This document shows, piece after piece, positions 1 to 6,762 of a stretch of DNA of 22,031 nucleotides. The translations under genes and the position numbers were made by a program. Source of the DNA: an uncultured Porphyromonas sp. (GTDB lineage Bacteria > Bacteroidota > Bacteroidia > Bacteroidales > Porphyromonadaceae); contig CABQOJ010000004.1 of assembly GCA_902465775.1 (NCBI GenBank), positions 1 to 22,031 of the forward strand. Direction: 5' to 3'. The number at the start of each line of letters is the position of its first letter. Within the stretch, counting starts at the first letter, position 1. The notes beneath the pieces were generated by a model. It was not told the DNA's origin, searched no databases, and saw only the letters and a program-made list of their open reading frames with translations.

Positions 1-49
1 TGGCTACAATTATTTTTTGCGAGAAAAAAGTGTAGCCAGATTGTAGCCA
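1..49. repeat. TGTAGCCA repeat cluster
   Basis: The 8-base word TGGCTACA at 1-8 is repeated inverted at 31-38 (TGTAGCCA) and again in that orientation at 42-49. Three copies fall in 49 bases, and the first two form an inverted repeat with a 22-base spacer. Such clusters can be recombinase arm sites or operators. Their place just beyond the 3' end of a tRNA gene makes an integrated-element boundary possible, but no integrase is visible here. Confidence 0.45.
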
Positions 50-129
50 TTGGAGAGTATTTTGGGCGTTTCGGCTATCTCTGTAACTACTCTGAAGAGG
101 TAGAGGCTTATAAAACAAAAGTATCGTAA
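1..129 (+). other. Possible C-terminal fragment of an unidentified protein
   Basis: The frame that starts at base 1 has no stop until TAA at 127-129, giving 42 sense codons that run in from outside the window. The peptide ends EAYKTKVS and resembles no family I know. The stop lies inside the left arm of a hairpin at 119-150, which would suit a gene end followed directly by a terminator. Against this, the stretch is AT-rich and holds short TGTAGCCA repeats, so the open frame may be chance. On the other strand an ATG at 48-50 reads out of the window, but its first residues also match nothing known to me. Confidence 0.2.
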
Positions 130-150
130 CTCGTTGGAATTACGATACTT
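119..150. terminator. Hairpin terminator downstream of tRNA-Ser
   Basis: A perfect 11-base-pair inverted repeat, AAGTATCGTAA at 119-129 and TTACGATACTT at 140-150, encloses a 10-base loop. On the minus strand the stem is followed by the T-rich run TTTTGTTTTAT, as expected of an intrinsic terminator about 50 bases beyond the tRNA 3' end. On the plus strand a shorter run, CTTTTT, follows, so it could act in both directions and also end whatever gene enters from the left. Confidence 0.7.
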
Positions 151-198
151 ATACTTTTTCGGTAGTGCTCTCTGGCGGTGCTGCCAGAGTACTTAAAG

Positions 199-283
199 CG
201 GAGAGAGAGGGATTCGAACCCCCGGACCCGTGAAGGTCAACGGTTTTCAAGACCGCCGCGATCGACCACTCTGCCACCTCTCC
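199..283 (-). tRNA. tRNA-Ser (anticodon UGA)
   Basis: The minus strand folds as a class II tRNA of 85 bases. The acceptor stem is GGAGAGG (plus 277-283) paired with TCTCTCC (plus 200-206), with one G-U pair and discriminator G at 199. The anticodon loop is CTTGAAA, with anticodon TGA at plus 247-249, which reads UCA and other UCN serine codons. The long variable arm needed for serine tRNAs is present, and the T loop is TTCGAAT. No CCA is encoded; the next bases read CTTT, so the end must be added by nucleotidyltransferase. It has its own promoter at 345-374 and a terminator at 119-150. tRNA-Ser 3' ends are frequent integration sites, which matters given the odd sequence beyond it. Confidence 0.96.
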
Positions 284-344
284 TTGCTTGCCGACTGAAG
301 GAATATCCCCCGTCTGTAAGCATGCATCTCAATCAATGCGCCTG

Positions 345-374
345 CAAAGATACTACATTTTCCCTAATAAACAA
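345..374 (-). promoter_or_regulatory. Bacteroidota-type promoter of tRNA-Ser
   Basis: On the minus strand TTG (plus 372-374) is followed after 19 bases by TATCTTTG (plus 345-352). This fits the Bacteroidota primary sigma factor consensus TTG-N19/20-TAnnTTTG. Transcription would start near plus 338, about 55 bases before the mature tRNA. It lies between rnfA and the tRNA, so the tRNA need not depend on readthrough from the rnf operon. Confidence 0.75.
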
Positions 375-424
375 GCCCCCTGGCGTCAGCGCTGCCTCGC
401 TAAAGAGATGGAGGCTATGGGATC

Positions 425-1006
425 CTAGATAGCTGCTAGACCAGAGAAGCCCATGAAGGCCATCGCTAGGATGCCAGCGGTGATGAGGGCGATGGGGGTA
501 CCTTTCATAGCTCGTGGCGTACTACCCGTCTTGGCTAGCTGCTCGCGGATACCAGCGAAGATGACCATGGCGAGGAGGAAGCCGATACCGATGGAGACGG
601 CATAGACGAGTGACTCAGCATAGGTGAACTCCTTCTGGATGACGAGGATAGCGACACCGAGTACACAGCAGTTTGTCGTGATCAGCGGGAGGAAGACTCC
701 GAGCGCCTGATAGAGCGCAGGGGAGATCTTCTTGATGATCATCTCGATCATCTGCACGAGTGTAGCGATGACGAGAATGAAGGCGATGGTCTGCAGGAAT
801 TCGAGTCCCAGGGGAACTAATATATAGGTCTGTACGAGCCAGGTAACCATCGTCGCTAGGAGCAAGACGAAGGTGACGGCGGCGCCCATGCCTGTGGCGG
901 TGGAGACCTTCTTAGATACGCCTAAGAAGGGGCAGATGCCGAGGAACTGGGAGAGGACTACGTTGTTGACAAAGACCGCAACGATGAATATGATAATAAA
1001 TTCCAT
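425..1006 (-). CDS. rnfA: Rnf complex subunit RnfA
   Basis: RnfA is an integral membrane subunit of the Rnf complex, which couples electron transfer between ferredoxin and NAD to Na+ or H+ movement across the inner membrane. The 193-residue protein has the usual family length and about six hydrophobic segments. The N-terminal motif has NNVVLSQFLGICPFLG, and a second motif TNCCVLG lies at 111-117. RnfA and RnfE are inverted-topology paralogues. Structural work on the family places a 2Fe-2S cluster between them, held by cysteines that would correspond here to C25 and C113 or C114 and to their partners in RnfE. It is the last gene of the operon, 64 bases after rnfE, the largest gap in the set. 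No convincing terminator follows before the tRNA promoter. Confidence 0.95.
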   Translation of the reverse strand: MEFIIIFIVAVFVNNVVLSQFLGICPFLGVSKKVSTATGMGAAVTFVLLLATMVTWLVQTYILVPLGLEFLQTIAFILVIATLVQMIEMIIKKISPALYQALGVFLPLITTNCCVLGVAILVIQKEFTYAESLVYAVSIGIGFLLAMVIFAGIREQLAKTGSTPRAMKGTPIALITAGILAMAFMGFSGLAAI

Positions 1007-1070
1007 AGTAGTAAGTGTCTGTGTGATGAGCTGTGGCTAGGGACTAGCCGTTACGTCTCATGGGTTTGAC

Positions 1071-1661
1071 CTATTGCTTCTTGGTGATAGCGTGATAGAT
1101 GCCGATGAGTAGTCCTAGAGCGATGAAGGCTCCTGGAGGCAATACGAAGAGTAGTGCTGAGAAATCATTGGGATAGGCCGTCATGCCAAAGAATGAACCG
1201 CCTCCGAGCATCTCACGTACGGTGCCTAGGAGGGTTAGTCCGATGGTGAAGCCTAGTCCGATACCGATACCATCGAAGAGGGATATGCCGACGCTACTCT
1301 TGGAGGCGGTCGACTCGGCACGTCCGAGGACGATACAGTTGACCACGATGAGCGGGATGAAGATACCTAAGCTCTGATCGAGTGCTGGCATGTATGCCTT
1401 GATGACCATCTGCAGTACGGTGACGAAGCCTGCGATGACGACGATAAAGGCTGGGATACGTACGGCATCAGGTATGAGTCGCTTCAGGAGGGAGATCATC
1501 ACGTTGGAGCAGATGAGCACGAAGGTGGTGGCTAGTCCCATGCTGAGTCCATTGATGGCTGACGTGGTGGTCGCCAAGGTAGGACACATACCGAGGAGAA
1601 GCACGAAGGTGGGGTTCTCCGTAATGATACCATTGGTAATTGTCTTGATATACTTATTCAT
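1071..1661 (-). CDS. rnfE: Rnf complex subunit RnfE
   Basis: RnfE is the membrane paralogue of RnfA in the Rnf complex. The 196-residue product has the family features: NPTFVLLLGMCPTLA at 16-30, VNCIVLGRAE at 107-116 and a C-terminal LPPGAFIALGLLIG segment. C26 and C109 correspond to the positions that hold the intramembrane iron-sulfur cluster shared with RnfA. It starts 9 bases after the end of rnfG, so the two are clearly co-transcribed. A small inverted repeat (GGCTAG, three bases, CTAGCC at 1035-1049) lies in the gap to rnfA; whether it does anything is unknown. RnfE and NqrD are homologous, but the RnfB and RnfC genes upstream identify this as Rnf and not Nqr. Confidence 0.95.
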   Translation of the reverse strand: MNKYIKTITNGIITENPTFVLLLGMCPTLATTTSAINGLSMGLATTFVLICSNVMISLLKRLIPDAVRIPAFIVVIAGFVTVLQMVIKAYMPALDQSLGIFIPLIVVNCIVLGRAESTASKSSVGISLFDGIGIGLGFTIGLTLLGTVREMLGGGSFFGMTAYPNDFSALLFVLPPGAFIALGLLIGIYHAITKKQ

Positions 1662-1670
1662 GGTCGTGCA

Positions 1671-2816
1671 TTACTTAGTTGATTCGTTGGCATTAGCCTT
1701 AAAGATGCGCTGCGCACGGGCGATGCCCTGGAGGATAGCTCGCGAAGAGACCGTAGATCCTGAGACTGCGTCTATAGAGCCGCCGTCCTTGCGAAGCTTG
1801 AGACTAGAGGGTGTGACCTTCTTGCCGATGAGGGACTTCTTTGAGGGCTTGACGGTGGCGGGGTCTTGGTTGCCTCCATAGTTATTACTGATGGAGATGA
1901 GCTTGCCCTTGGCATTGACATCAGCGATGGCAAAGGCTGTGAGTGTACCACTATTGTCAAAGCAGACGAGCATCGGGAGGCAACGCCCCTCGTAGTCATC
2001 GCCACTGGTGGTGACGACGAGCAAGCCTGCCGTCTTGCTCATATCGTTGGTGCCGTAGCTCTGAGTTAGCCAGGGAGTGCCGTCGTCAGCGGTGCCGGTC
2101 CTCTCTTTGTCCACCAGACGGTAGGCGGGAAGTAGCGTATTGAAGAGGCTGTCGATGACCTCTCGCTCGGGGAGCTCACAGTTGCTCACAGTGGGCTGAG
2201 CCGTGGGGCCACCCTCGCCGATGACGCTCTGATAGACTCGGTAAGCTCGCTCGAGGGCATCGATGAAGGCTCTACTGGAGATGGTCGCTGCGGTGATGGC
2301 GTCGACCTTACCTCCATCCTTGGAGACCTTGAGTGGCGAAGCTTGGCTCATATCAAGCCCGCGAACGTCACGGATGAGGTCAGCATTGGGTGCGGGAGAG
2401 GTGAACCACTCCTGTATCTTAGCACCTAGTCCGGGGGTCTCCTCGTGCTTGAGCACCTTGAAGCCGACGATCTGGCTCTGCATATCAAAGCCCACCATAA
2501 TATCTATGTGACCAGCGAAGCCCGCATCGGTATAGGTTTCGATGGCGTAGCCGACGGGTTGGCCACCCTGCGTGGCGGGGTAGACGGTAATGGGGCGAGG
2601 CTCGTTCTCAAGCGTGACGGTGTCTCGCTCTTCGTAAGGGTTATTGTCAAAGGCAGGGACGATCTCTTTGATCGCCTCGACCTTAGCTTTCGTCTCGGCC
2701 TGTGCGATGGTATCTTTGGTCGCCACATTGACCAAAGCTAAGATACCAGCGATGATCAGACAGATGATCCCGAGTGAGAGGATCATGTTGGGGAGTGTAG
2801 AGGGTAGCTTCTTCAT
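1671..2816 (-). CDS. rnfG: Rnf complex subunit RnfG with two FMN-binding domains
   Basis: RnfG carries covalently bound FMN on the outer face of the membrane and passes electrons within the Rnf complex. This copy has 381 residues, against roughly 190-230 usual for the family. A single transmembrane anchor lies at about 11-31. The first FMN_bind domain (about 75-195) ends in KDGGKVDAITAATISSRA, with T178 at the flavin position and TAAT in place of the common SGAT. A second domain (about 215-372) ends in KDGGSIDAVSGSTVSSRA, with the canonical SGST and T355. The two ends align closely, showing an internal duplication rather than a run-on into a foreign gene. The second N-terminal half is more diverged. 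The start codon overlaps the rnfD stop as ATGA (2813-2816), indicating coupled translation. A fusion of RnfG to a separate FMN_bind protein is the alternative origin. Confidence 0.9.
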   Translation of the reverse strand: MKKLPSTLPNMILSLGIICLIIAGILALVNVATKDTIAQAETKAKVEAIKEIVPAFDNNPYEERDTVTLENEPRPITVYPATQGGQPVGYAIETYTDAGFAGHIDIMVGFDMQSQIVGFKVLKHEETPGLGAKIQEWFTSPAPNADLIRDVRGLDMSQASPLKVSKDGGKVDAITAATISSRAFIDALERAYRVYQSVIGEGGPTAQPTVSNCELPEREVIDSLFNTLLPAYRLVDKERTGTADDGTPWLTQSYGTNDMSKTAGLLVVTTSGDDYEGRCLPMLVCFDNSGTLTAFAIADVNAKGKLISISNNYGGNQDPATVKPSKKSLIGKKVTPSSLKLRKDGGSIDAVSGSTVSSRAILQGIARAQRIFKANANESTK

Positions 2817-3802
2817 CTTTTAGCCTCCTTTCTAGGTTTGACCACATGACCGAAGTGACGTGGCTTGATGTAGGTGTTGAGTAGTGGGGTGAGCGCATTC
2901 ATGATGAGGATGGCAAAGGACATACCCTCAGGGTAAGAGCCCCACAAGCGAATGATGACGGTGAGCAGTCCGATCATACAGCCGTAGATGAGCTGCGCAC
3001 GGTGCGAGATGGGCGAGGTGACGTAGTCGGTCGCCATAAAGACTGCACCAAAGAGTAGACCACCAGTCAGTAGGTGGAAGAAGGGACTGGCGTACATCGC
3101 TGGGTTGTAGAGATGCATGATGCCACTCAGGACGAAAGCGGAGACGATGATAGCCACGGGCGTGTGCCAGGTGATGATGCGTCGGATGAGCAAATAGGCT
3201 AAGCCGATGAGGATGGCGATGGCACTCACCTCTCCCATGGAGGAGAAGTTGAAGCCGACGAGGAGCTGCAGCGAGTCGGGGAGCTTGTCGATAGCTCCTG
3301 ACTTGAGGATGCCTAGAGGTGTCGCTCCCGTGACGGCATCGGTAGCTTGCTCGGCAAGGCGAGCAGGGAGCTTCCAGGTGGTCATCTGCGCAGGATAGGA
3401 GATAAGGAGGAAGACACGCCCGACGAGTGCGGGGTTGAATATGTTGTTGCCCAGACCTCCGAAGGCCATCTTGCCAATGCCGATAGCGACGACGCCACCC
3501 ATCAGGACGAGCCACCAGGGGAGCGAGGCGGGGAGGTTGAAGGCTAGGATGACCCCCGTCAGCAGTGCCGAGCCGTCCAGCAGACGACAGGGGCGGTGCA
3601 GGAAGAATCGGGTGATGACCCACTCCGTGAGCATACAGGAGGCTACAGAGATGGCGGTGATCAGTAGAGCGTCTGTCCTAAACTGGTAGAGCATGACAAG
3701 GAATGCTGGTATCAAAGCAATCAGCACCCCATACATATTCTTGCTAATGGTGTCACCGCTATGGATATGCGGTGAGGGTGATACGATGACTTGTTGTGCC
3801 AT
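2813..3802 (-). CDS. rnfD: Rnf complex subunit RnfD
   Basis: RnfD is a polytopic membrane subunit that holds a covalently attached FMN and lines the ion path of the Rnf complex. The 329-residue protein has multiple hydrophobic segments and the family sequence GGLGNNIFNPALVGRVF at 115-131. The flavin-linkage motif is TGATPL at 158-163, with T161 as the likely attachment residue. SGDTISKNMYGVLIALIP near the N terminus and ATDYVTSPI at 257-265 are also typical. The gene follows rnfC after 52 bases and overlaps rnfG by four bases. Length and motifs are normal. NqrB is the homologue in the related Nqr complex, but the neighbouring rnfC and rnfB exclude that reading. Confidence 0.95.
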   Translation of the reverse strand: MAQQVIVSPSPHIHSGDTISKNMYGVLIALIPAFLVMLYQFRTDALLITAISVASCMLTEWVITRFFLHRPCRLLDGSALLTGVILAFNLPASLPWWLVLMGGVVAIGIGKMAFGGLGNNIFNPALVGRVFLLISYPAQMTTWKLPARLAEQATDAVTGATPLGILKSGAIDKLPDSLQLLVGFNFSSMGEVSAIAILIGLAYLLIRRIITWHTPVAIIVSAFVLSGIMHLYNPAMYASPFFHLLTGGLLFGAVFMATDYVTSPISHRAQLIYGCMIGLLTVIIRLWGSYPEGMSFAILIMNALTPLLNTYIKPRHFGHVVKPRKEAKR

Positions 3803-3854
3803 AAGCTATATATCGTAGTCGATGATGAGGATCGGTGATCTATCTCAGTGTGTA

Positions 3855-5207
3855 TTACTTCTTGCGGGCTCGCATGATGCCCATGACGGTCTGCTTGCCC
3901 ACACGTATGTAGTCAAGGAGCGGACGACCTGCTGGGCAGGTATAGCTACATGAGCCACACTCGATGCAGTCAACGATGTAGTTGTGCTCGGAGGTCTCCC
4001 AGTCCTTGTAGATGGTGTCACGCATGAGGAAGGCGGGGTTAAGACCCATCGGGCAGACCGACACGCACTTACCACAGCGTATGCAGTCGTGCATCTCGGG
4101 ACGTGTCGACTCCTTGGCGGAGAGGATGAGTAGTCCTGACGAACCCTTCGCAACGGGTATATCGGTGCTGACGAGTGCTCGACCCATCATAGGACCACCG
4201 CCAATGATTTTGCCTGGCTCCTCGGCATAACCTCCCGCAGCGTCGATGAGCGTCTGCATAGAGGTACCGATACGTGCCTTGAAGTTGGAGGGATGCGTGA
4301 TAGCTCGTCCCGTGACGGTGATGATACGCTCGATGAGAGGCTTGTGCTTCATGACCGCCTCGTAGATGGCAAAGGTCGTTCCGACATTCTGCACGATCGC
4401 TCCTGTGGAGATAGGCAGTGCGCCTGAGGCGACCTGCTTGCGAATGAGTGCGTCGATGAGTTGCTTCTCACCACCTTGCGGGTAACGCTTCTTGAGCGGT
4501 ACGACGGTGATGCTCTGTCCCTCGGGCAGGAATTCCTTAGCTCGCTCCGCAGCGTCACGCATGATGCGGATAGCGTCTGGCTTATTGACCTCAATGCCGA
4601 TGAGCGTGCGGGGAGCGTTGGCAGCCTTCATGATGATGGCGCAGCCGACCATGATCTCCATCGCCTTGACACGCATGAGCGCATCGTCGCTAGTCAGATA
4701 AGGCTCACACTCGACGGCGTTGATGATGACGTAGTCAGCGCTTTGACCAGGAGGAGGCGAGAGCTTGACATGCGTTGGGAAGGTCGCGCCGCCCATACCG
4801 ACGATACCCATCTCAGCGATGCGATCGATGATCTGCTTGGCGTCTAGGTCGGTCTCAGTGATGAGCGTATCGGTCTGGTCGATGTACTCCTCCCATTCGT
4901 CGCCCTCGACCTTGATAAAGATGGCGGGCTTCTTAAAGCCACTGGCATCCGTAATCTGGTCCACCTTGGTGACCGTACCAGAGACGGAAGAGTGAATGTT
5001 TGCCGAGACAAAGCCTCCTGCCTTGCCTAGGAGCGTACCCACACGCACCTTGTCGCCCTTGTTGACGACCGCAGTAGCAGGCGCTCCGATATGCTGTGCT
5101 AATGTGATGACCACCTCATCTGGAGGAGCGACCACGGTGATAGGTACCCCTGCGCTGATCTTATGGTCGTGGGGATGGATGCCCCCTATTCTAAATGTCT
5201 TTGCCAT
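3855..5207 (-). CDS. rnfC: Rnf complex subunit RnfC (NADH/FMN and 4Fe-4S subunit)
   Basis: RnfC is the cytoplasmic peripheral subunit where NAD(H) meets the Rnf complex. The 450 residues start with GGIHPHDHK (8-16), followed by a barrel-sandwich domain around 40-100. The nucleotide/FMN fold has GMGGATFPTHVK at 137-148, NAVECEPYLTSDD near 163-175 and GGEKQL at 245-250. A SLBB-like stretch follows, then two 4Fe-4S clusters with cysteines 375, 378, 381, 385 and 414, 417, 420, 424. The protein ends soon after, so it lacks the long alanine/lysine-rich C-terminal tail found in enterobacterial RsxC. In this operon a comparable tail sits on RnfB. It starts 9 bases after rnfB. Confidence 0.96.
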   Translation of the reverse strand: MAKTFRIGGIHPHDHKISAGVPITVVAPPDEVVITLAQHIGAPATAVVNKGDKVRVGTLLGKAGGFVSANIHSSVSGTVTKVDQITDASGFKKPAIFIKVEGDEWEEYIDQTDTLITETDLDAKQIIDRIAEMGIVGMGGATFPTHVKLSPPPGQSADYVIINAVECEPYLTSDDALMRVKAMEIMVGCAIIMKAANAPRTLIGIEVNKPDAIRIMRDAAERAKEFLPEGQSITVVPLKKRYPQGGEKQLIDALIRKQVASGALPISTGAIVQNVGTTFAIYEAVMKHKPLIERIITVTGRAITHPSNFKARIGTSMQTLIDAAGGYAEEPGKIIGGGPMMGRALVSTDIPVAKGSSGLLILSAKESTRPEMHDCIRCGKCVSVCPMGLNPAFLMRDTIYKDWETSEHNYIVDCIECGSCSYTCPAGRPLLDYIRVGKQTVMGIMRARKK

Positions 5208-5216
5208 AGCTTCGTA

Positions 5217-6185
5217 TTAATCTTTCTGAGGTACAGATGCTGTCGAAGAGGTCTCAGCTGCGGGTGCTGCAGGTGCTGCGGGCTCAGCCTTAGTGGGCTC
5301 AGCCTTAGCAGGTTCAGCCTTAGCCGGCGCTGGCTTTTCGGCCGGCGTTGGCTTTGCAGCTGGTTCCTTGCGTGGCGGGAGGTTGACCTCGTGGATAGCT
5401 CCCGTCGGGCACTCGGGCGCACACTTGCGACAGAGACGACACTTCTGATGGTCTATGTAAGCCAAGTTATTCTCAAACGTGATCGCCTCAAACGGGCAGA
5501 CCTTAAAGCACTTGCTACATCCGATACAAGCATTCGCACAAGCCTTACGAGCCACGCCGCCCTTGTCCTTGTTGACACAGCTGACGTAGAGGCGGCGACC
5601 CTTGGGCCCCTTCTTGCGAAGCTCAATGATCATCTTCGGGCAAGCCTTGACGCAAGCTCCGCAGGCGGTACACTTATCCTCGTCCACCTCTGGGAGCCCC
5701 GTCTCGGGATTCATATGGATCGCATCAAAGTCGCACACAGCGACGCAGTCGCCATTGCCCAGACAGCCGTAGCTACAGCCGGTCTCGCCACTGTAAAGCG
5801 TCGACTCGATCTTACAGCTGCGAGCTCCTATATAAGTATTCGTCCGAGGACGCGCCTCGCAGGTACCATTACAGCGTACGACCGCCACGAGTGGATCGCT
5901 CTTAGCGACGCTCTGACCGAGTATCTCTGCGACCTTCGTCATGACCGGCTCTCCGCCCACGGGGCACCAGAGACCTTCCAGCGTGGAAGCCTCGCAGCAA
6001 GCCTTCGCAAAGCTCGCACAGCCCGGGTGGCCGCAGCCACCGCAGTTCGCCTGTGGTAGGACCTCAGCGACCTCGCCGATGCGGGGGTCTTCTTTTACTT
6101 CAAACTTCTTGGAGGTGATAAAGAGTAGGATGGCACTCAAGAGCGCTATCACTACGAGGACAAGTATGGTGGATAGTATTGCCAT
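5217..6185 (-). CDS. rnfB: Rnf complex subunit RnfB (multi-cluster ferredoxin)
   Basis: RnfB is the membrane-anchored entry point for electrons from reduced ferredoxin. I place the start at the ATG at 6183-6185, giving 322 residues. An upstream in-frame start at 6248 would overlap rseC and put charged residues before the membrane anchor at 4-24. The RnfB cluster domain has C48, C51, C56 and C74. Several ferredoxin-like 4Fe-4S motifs follow: CSYGC with CVAVC at 137-151, CTACGACVKAC at 172-182, the set around CIGCSKCFKVC at 220-230, and CRLCRKCAPEC at 249-259. The last 50 residues or so are a low-complexity Pro/Ala/Lys/Glu tail with repeated AKAEP and TKAEP units, encoded by imperfect repeats near 5270-5340. 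The gene starts 16 bases after the rseC stop. Confidence 0.94.
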   Translation of the reverse strand: MAILSTILVLVVIALLSAILLFITSKKFEVKEDPRIGEVAEVLPQANCGGCGHPGCASFAKACCEASTLEGLWCPVGGEPVMTKVAEILGQSVAKSDPLVAVVRCNGTCEARPRTNTYIGARSCKIESTLYSGETGCSYGCLGNGDCVAVCDFDAIHMNPETGLPEVDEDKCTACGACVKACPKMIIELRKKGPKGRRLYVSCVNKDKGGVARKACANACIGCSKCFKVCPFEAITFENNLAYIDHQKCRLCRKCAPECPTGAIHEVNLPPRKEPAAKPTPAEKPAPAKAEPAKAEPTKAEPAAPAAPAAETSSTASVPQKD

Positions 6186-6201
6186 AGAAGTGTGTATGAA
6201 C

Positions 6202-6624
6202 TTACTTTTTTCGCACGGTAAAGGTGAAAGTGCGCTCAAACCGGTCACGTAAGAGCCATAGCAGGAGCATATAGGCAGCGGCTACACCTAAGGCGATCAA
6301 TATCTGAGCCAGCGTACCTACCTCTAGGTAGCTGAGGAGGATAGTTACAGCGATGATGAGTAGCGTAGGGACAACCATCGTGAGGAGTACTGCACGCATG
6401 CCCAGCGAGCTCTGCATCTCTAGAGAGACTTGGTCACCGAGAGCTATATCGCCAGGAAGCTGCGAGCGGTCGAGCGTGATCGTCTCCAGACGACTCTCCG
6501 AAGCGTGGCAATGCCCCGCCACCTCGCAGTTACTGCACGCCGATGGGCGTAGTACTGTGAGACACACCTCTCCGCCATTGATGGCTGTTATGGTGGCACT
6601 TCGCTCTATACACTCAGATTGCAT
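6202..6624 (-). CDS. rseC: RseC/MucC-family membrane protein heading the rnf operon
   Basis: The protein belongs to the SoxR-reducing-system/RseC family, which in enterobacteria links Rnf-type (Rsx) complexes to SoxR reduction and sigma-E control; here it may help Rnf assembly or activity. The 140 residues hold an N-terminal cysteine cluster (C-x2-C-x5-C, within ACSNCEVAGHC) and two transmembrane segments at about 75-96 and 103-124, ending in a basic tail. I use the ATG at 6622-6624; the GTG two codons earlier at 6630 is possible. It is the first gene after the promoter at 6662-6669 and lies 16 bases upstream of rnfB, so it is co-expressed with the complex. SoxR itself is not in the window, so the exact role is inferred. 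Confidence 0.85.
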   Translation of the reverse strand: MQSECIERSATITAINGGEVCLTVLRPSACSNCEVAGHCHASESRLETITLDRSQLPGDIALGDQVSLEMQSSLGMRAVLLTMVVPTLLIIAVTILLSYLEVGTLAQILIALGVAAAYMLLLWLLRDRFERTFTFTVRKK

Positions 6625-6661
6625 GGACACTATAATTACATTGCAACAACCTCCGCGTTCG

Positions 6662-6669
6662 CAAAGGTA
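6662..6669 (-). promoter_or_regulatory. -7 element of the rseC-rnf operon promoter
   Basis: TACCTTTG on the minus strand matches the Bacteroidota -7 consensus TAnnTTTG and lies 38 bases before the rseC ATG. No clear TTG is found 19-20 bases upstream, so the -33 part is weak, which could mean help from an activator. It is the only good candidate promoter seen upstream of the 6.2-kb operon. Confidence 0.5.
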
Positions 6670-6762
6670 GCAATAAATAATTAGTCTTAGTTCGGTATCG
6701 GGGTATGAATTTCTCCAAAGCCCCCTCCTTAGCGAGTGTCTCGCGCTCGTTCTCAGGAAGTT

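Noticed and set aside
178..432. 84-residue open frame across the tRNA (RRERDSNPR-type peptide)
   Set aside because: It is the complement of tRNA-Ser plus its leader; this peptide is a well-known false call over tRNA genes.
1035..1049. GGCTAG/CTAGCC inverted repeat between rnfE and rnfA as a terminator
   Set aside because: Six base pairs, three-base loop and no T-run; ending transcription before rnfA would break the complex.
2445..2741. 98-residue plus-strand frame opposite rnfG
   Set aside because: Antisense shadow; the minus-strand frame has full domain support.
5163..6059. 298-residue plus-strand frame opposite rnfB and rnfC
   Set aside because: Antisense to well-supported Rnf genes; composition is the complement of their GC-biased codons, with no motif or start signal.
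6732..6744. Hairpin GCGAG-TGT-CTCGC downstream of the aminotransferase gene as a terminator
   Set aside because: Five base pairs only and no T-run on the minus strand; too weak to call.
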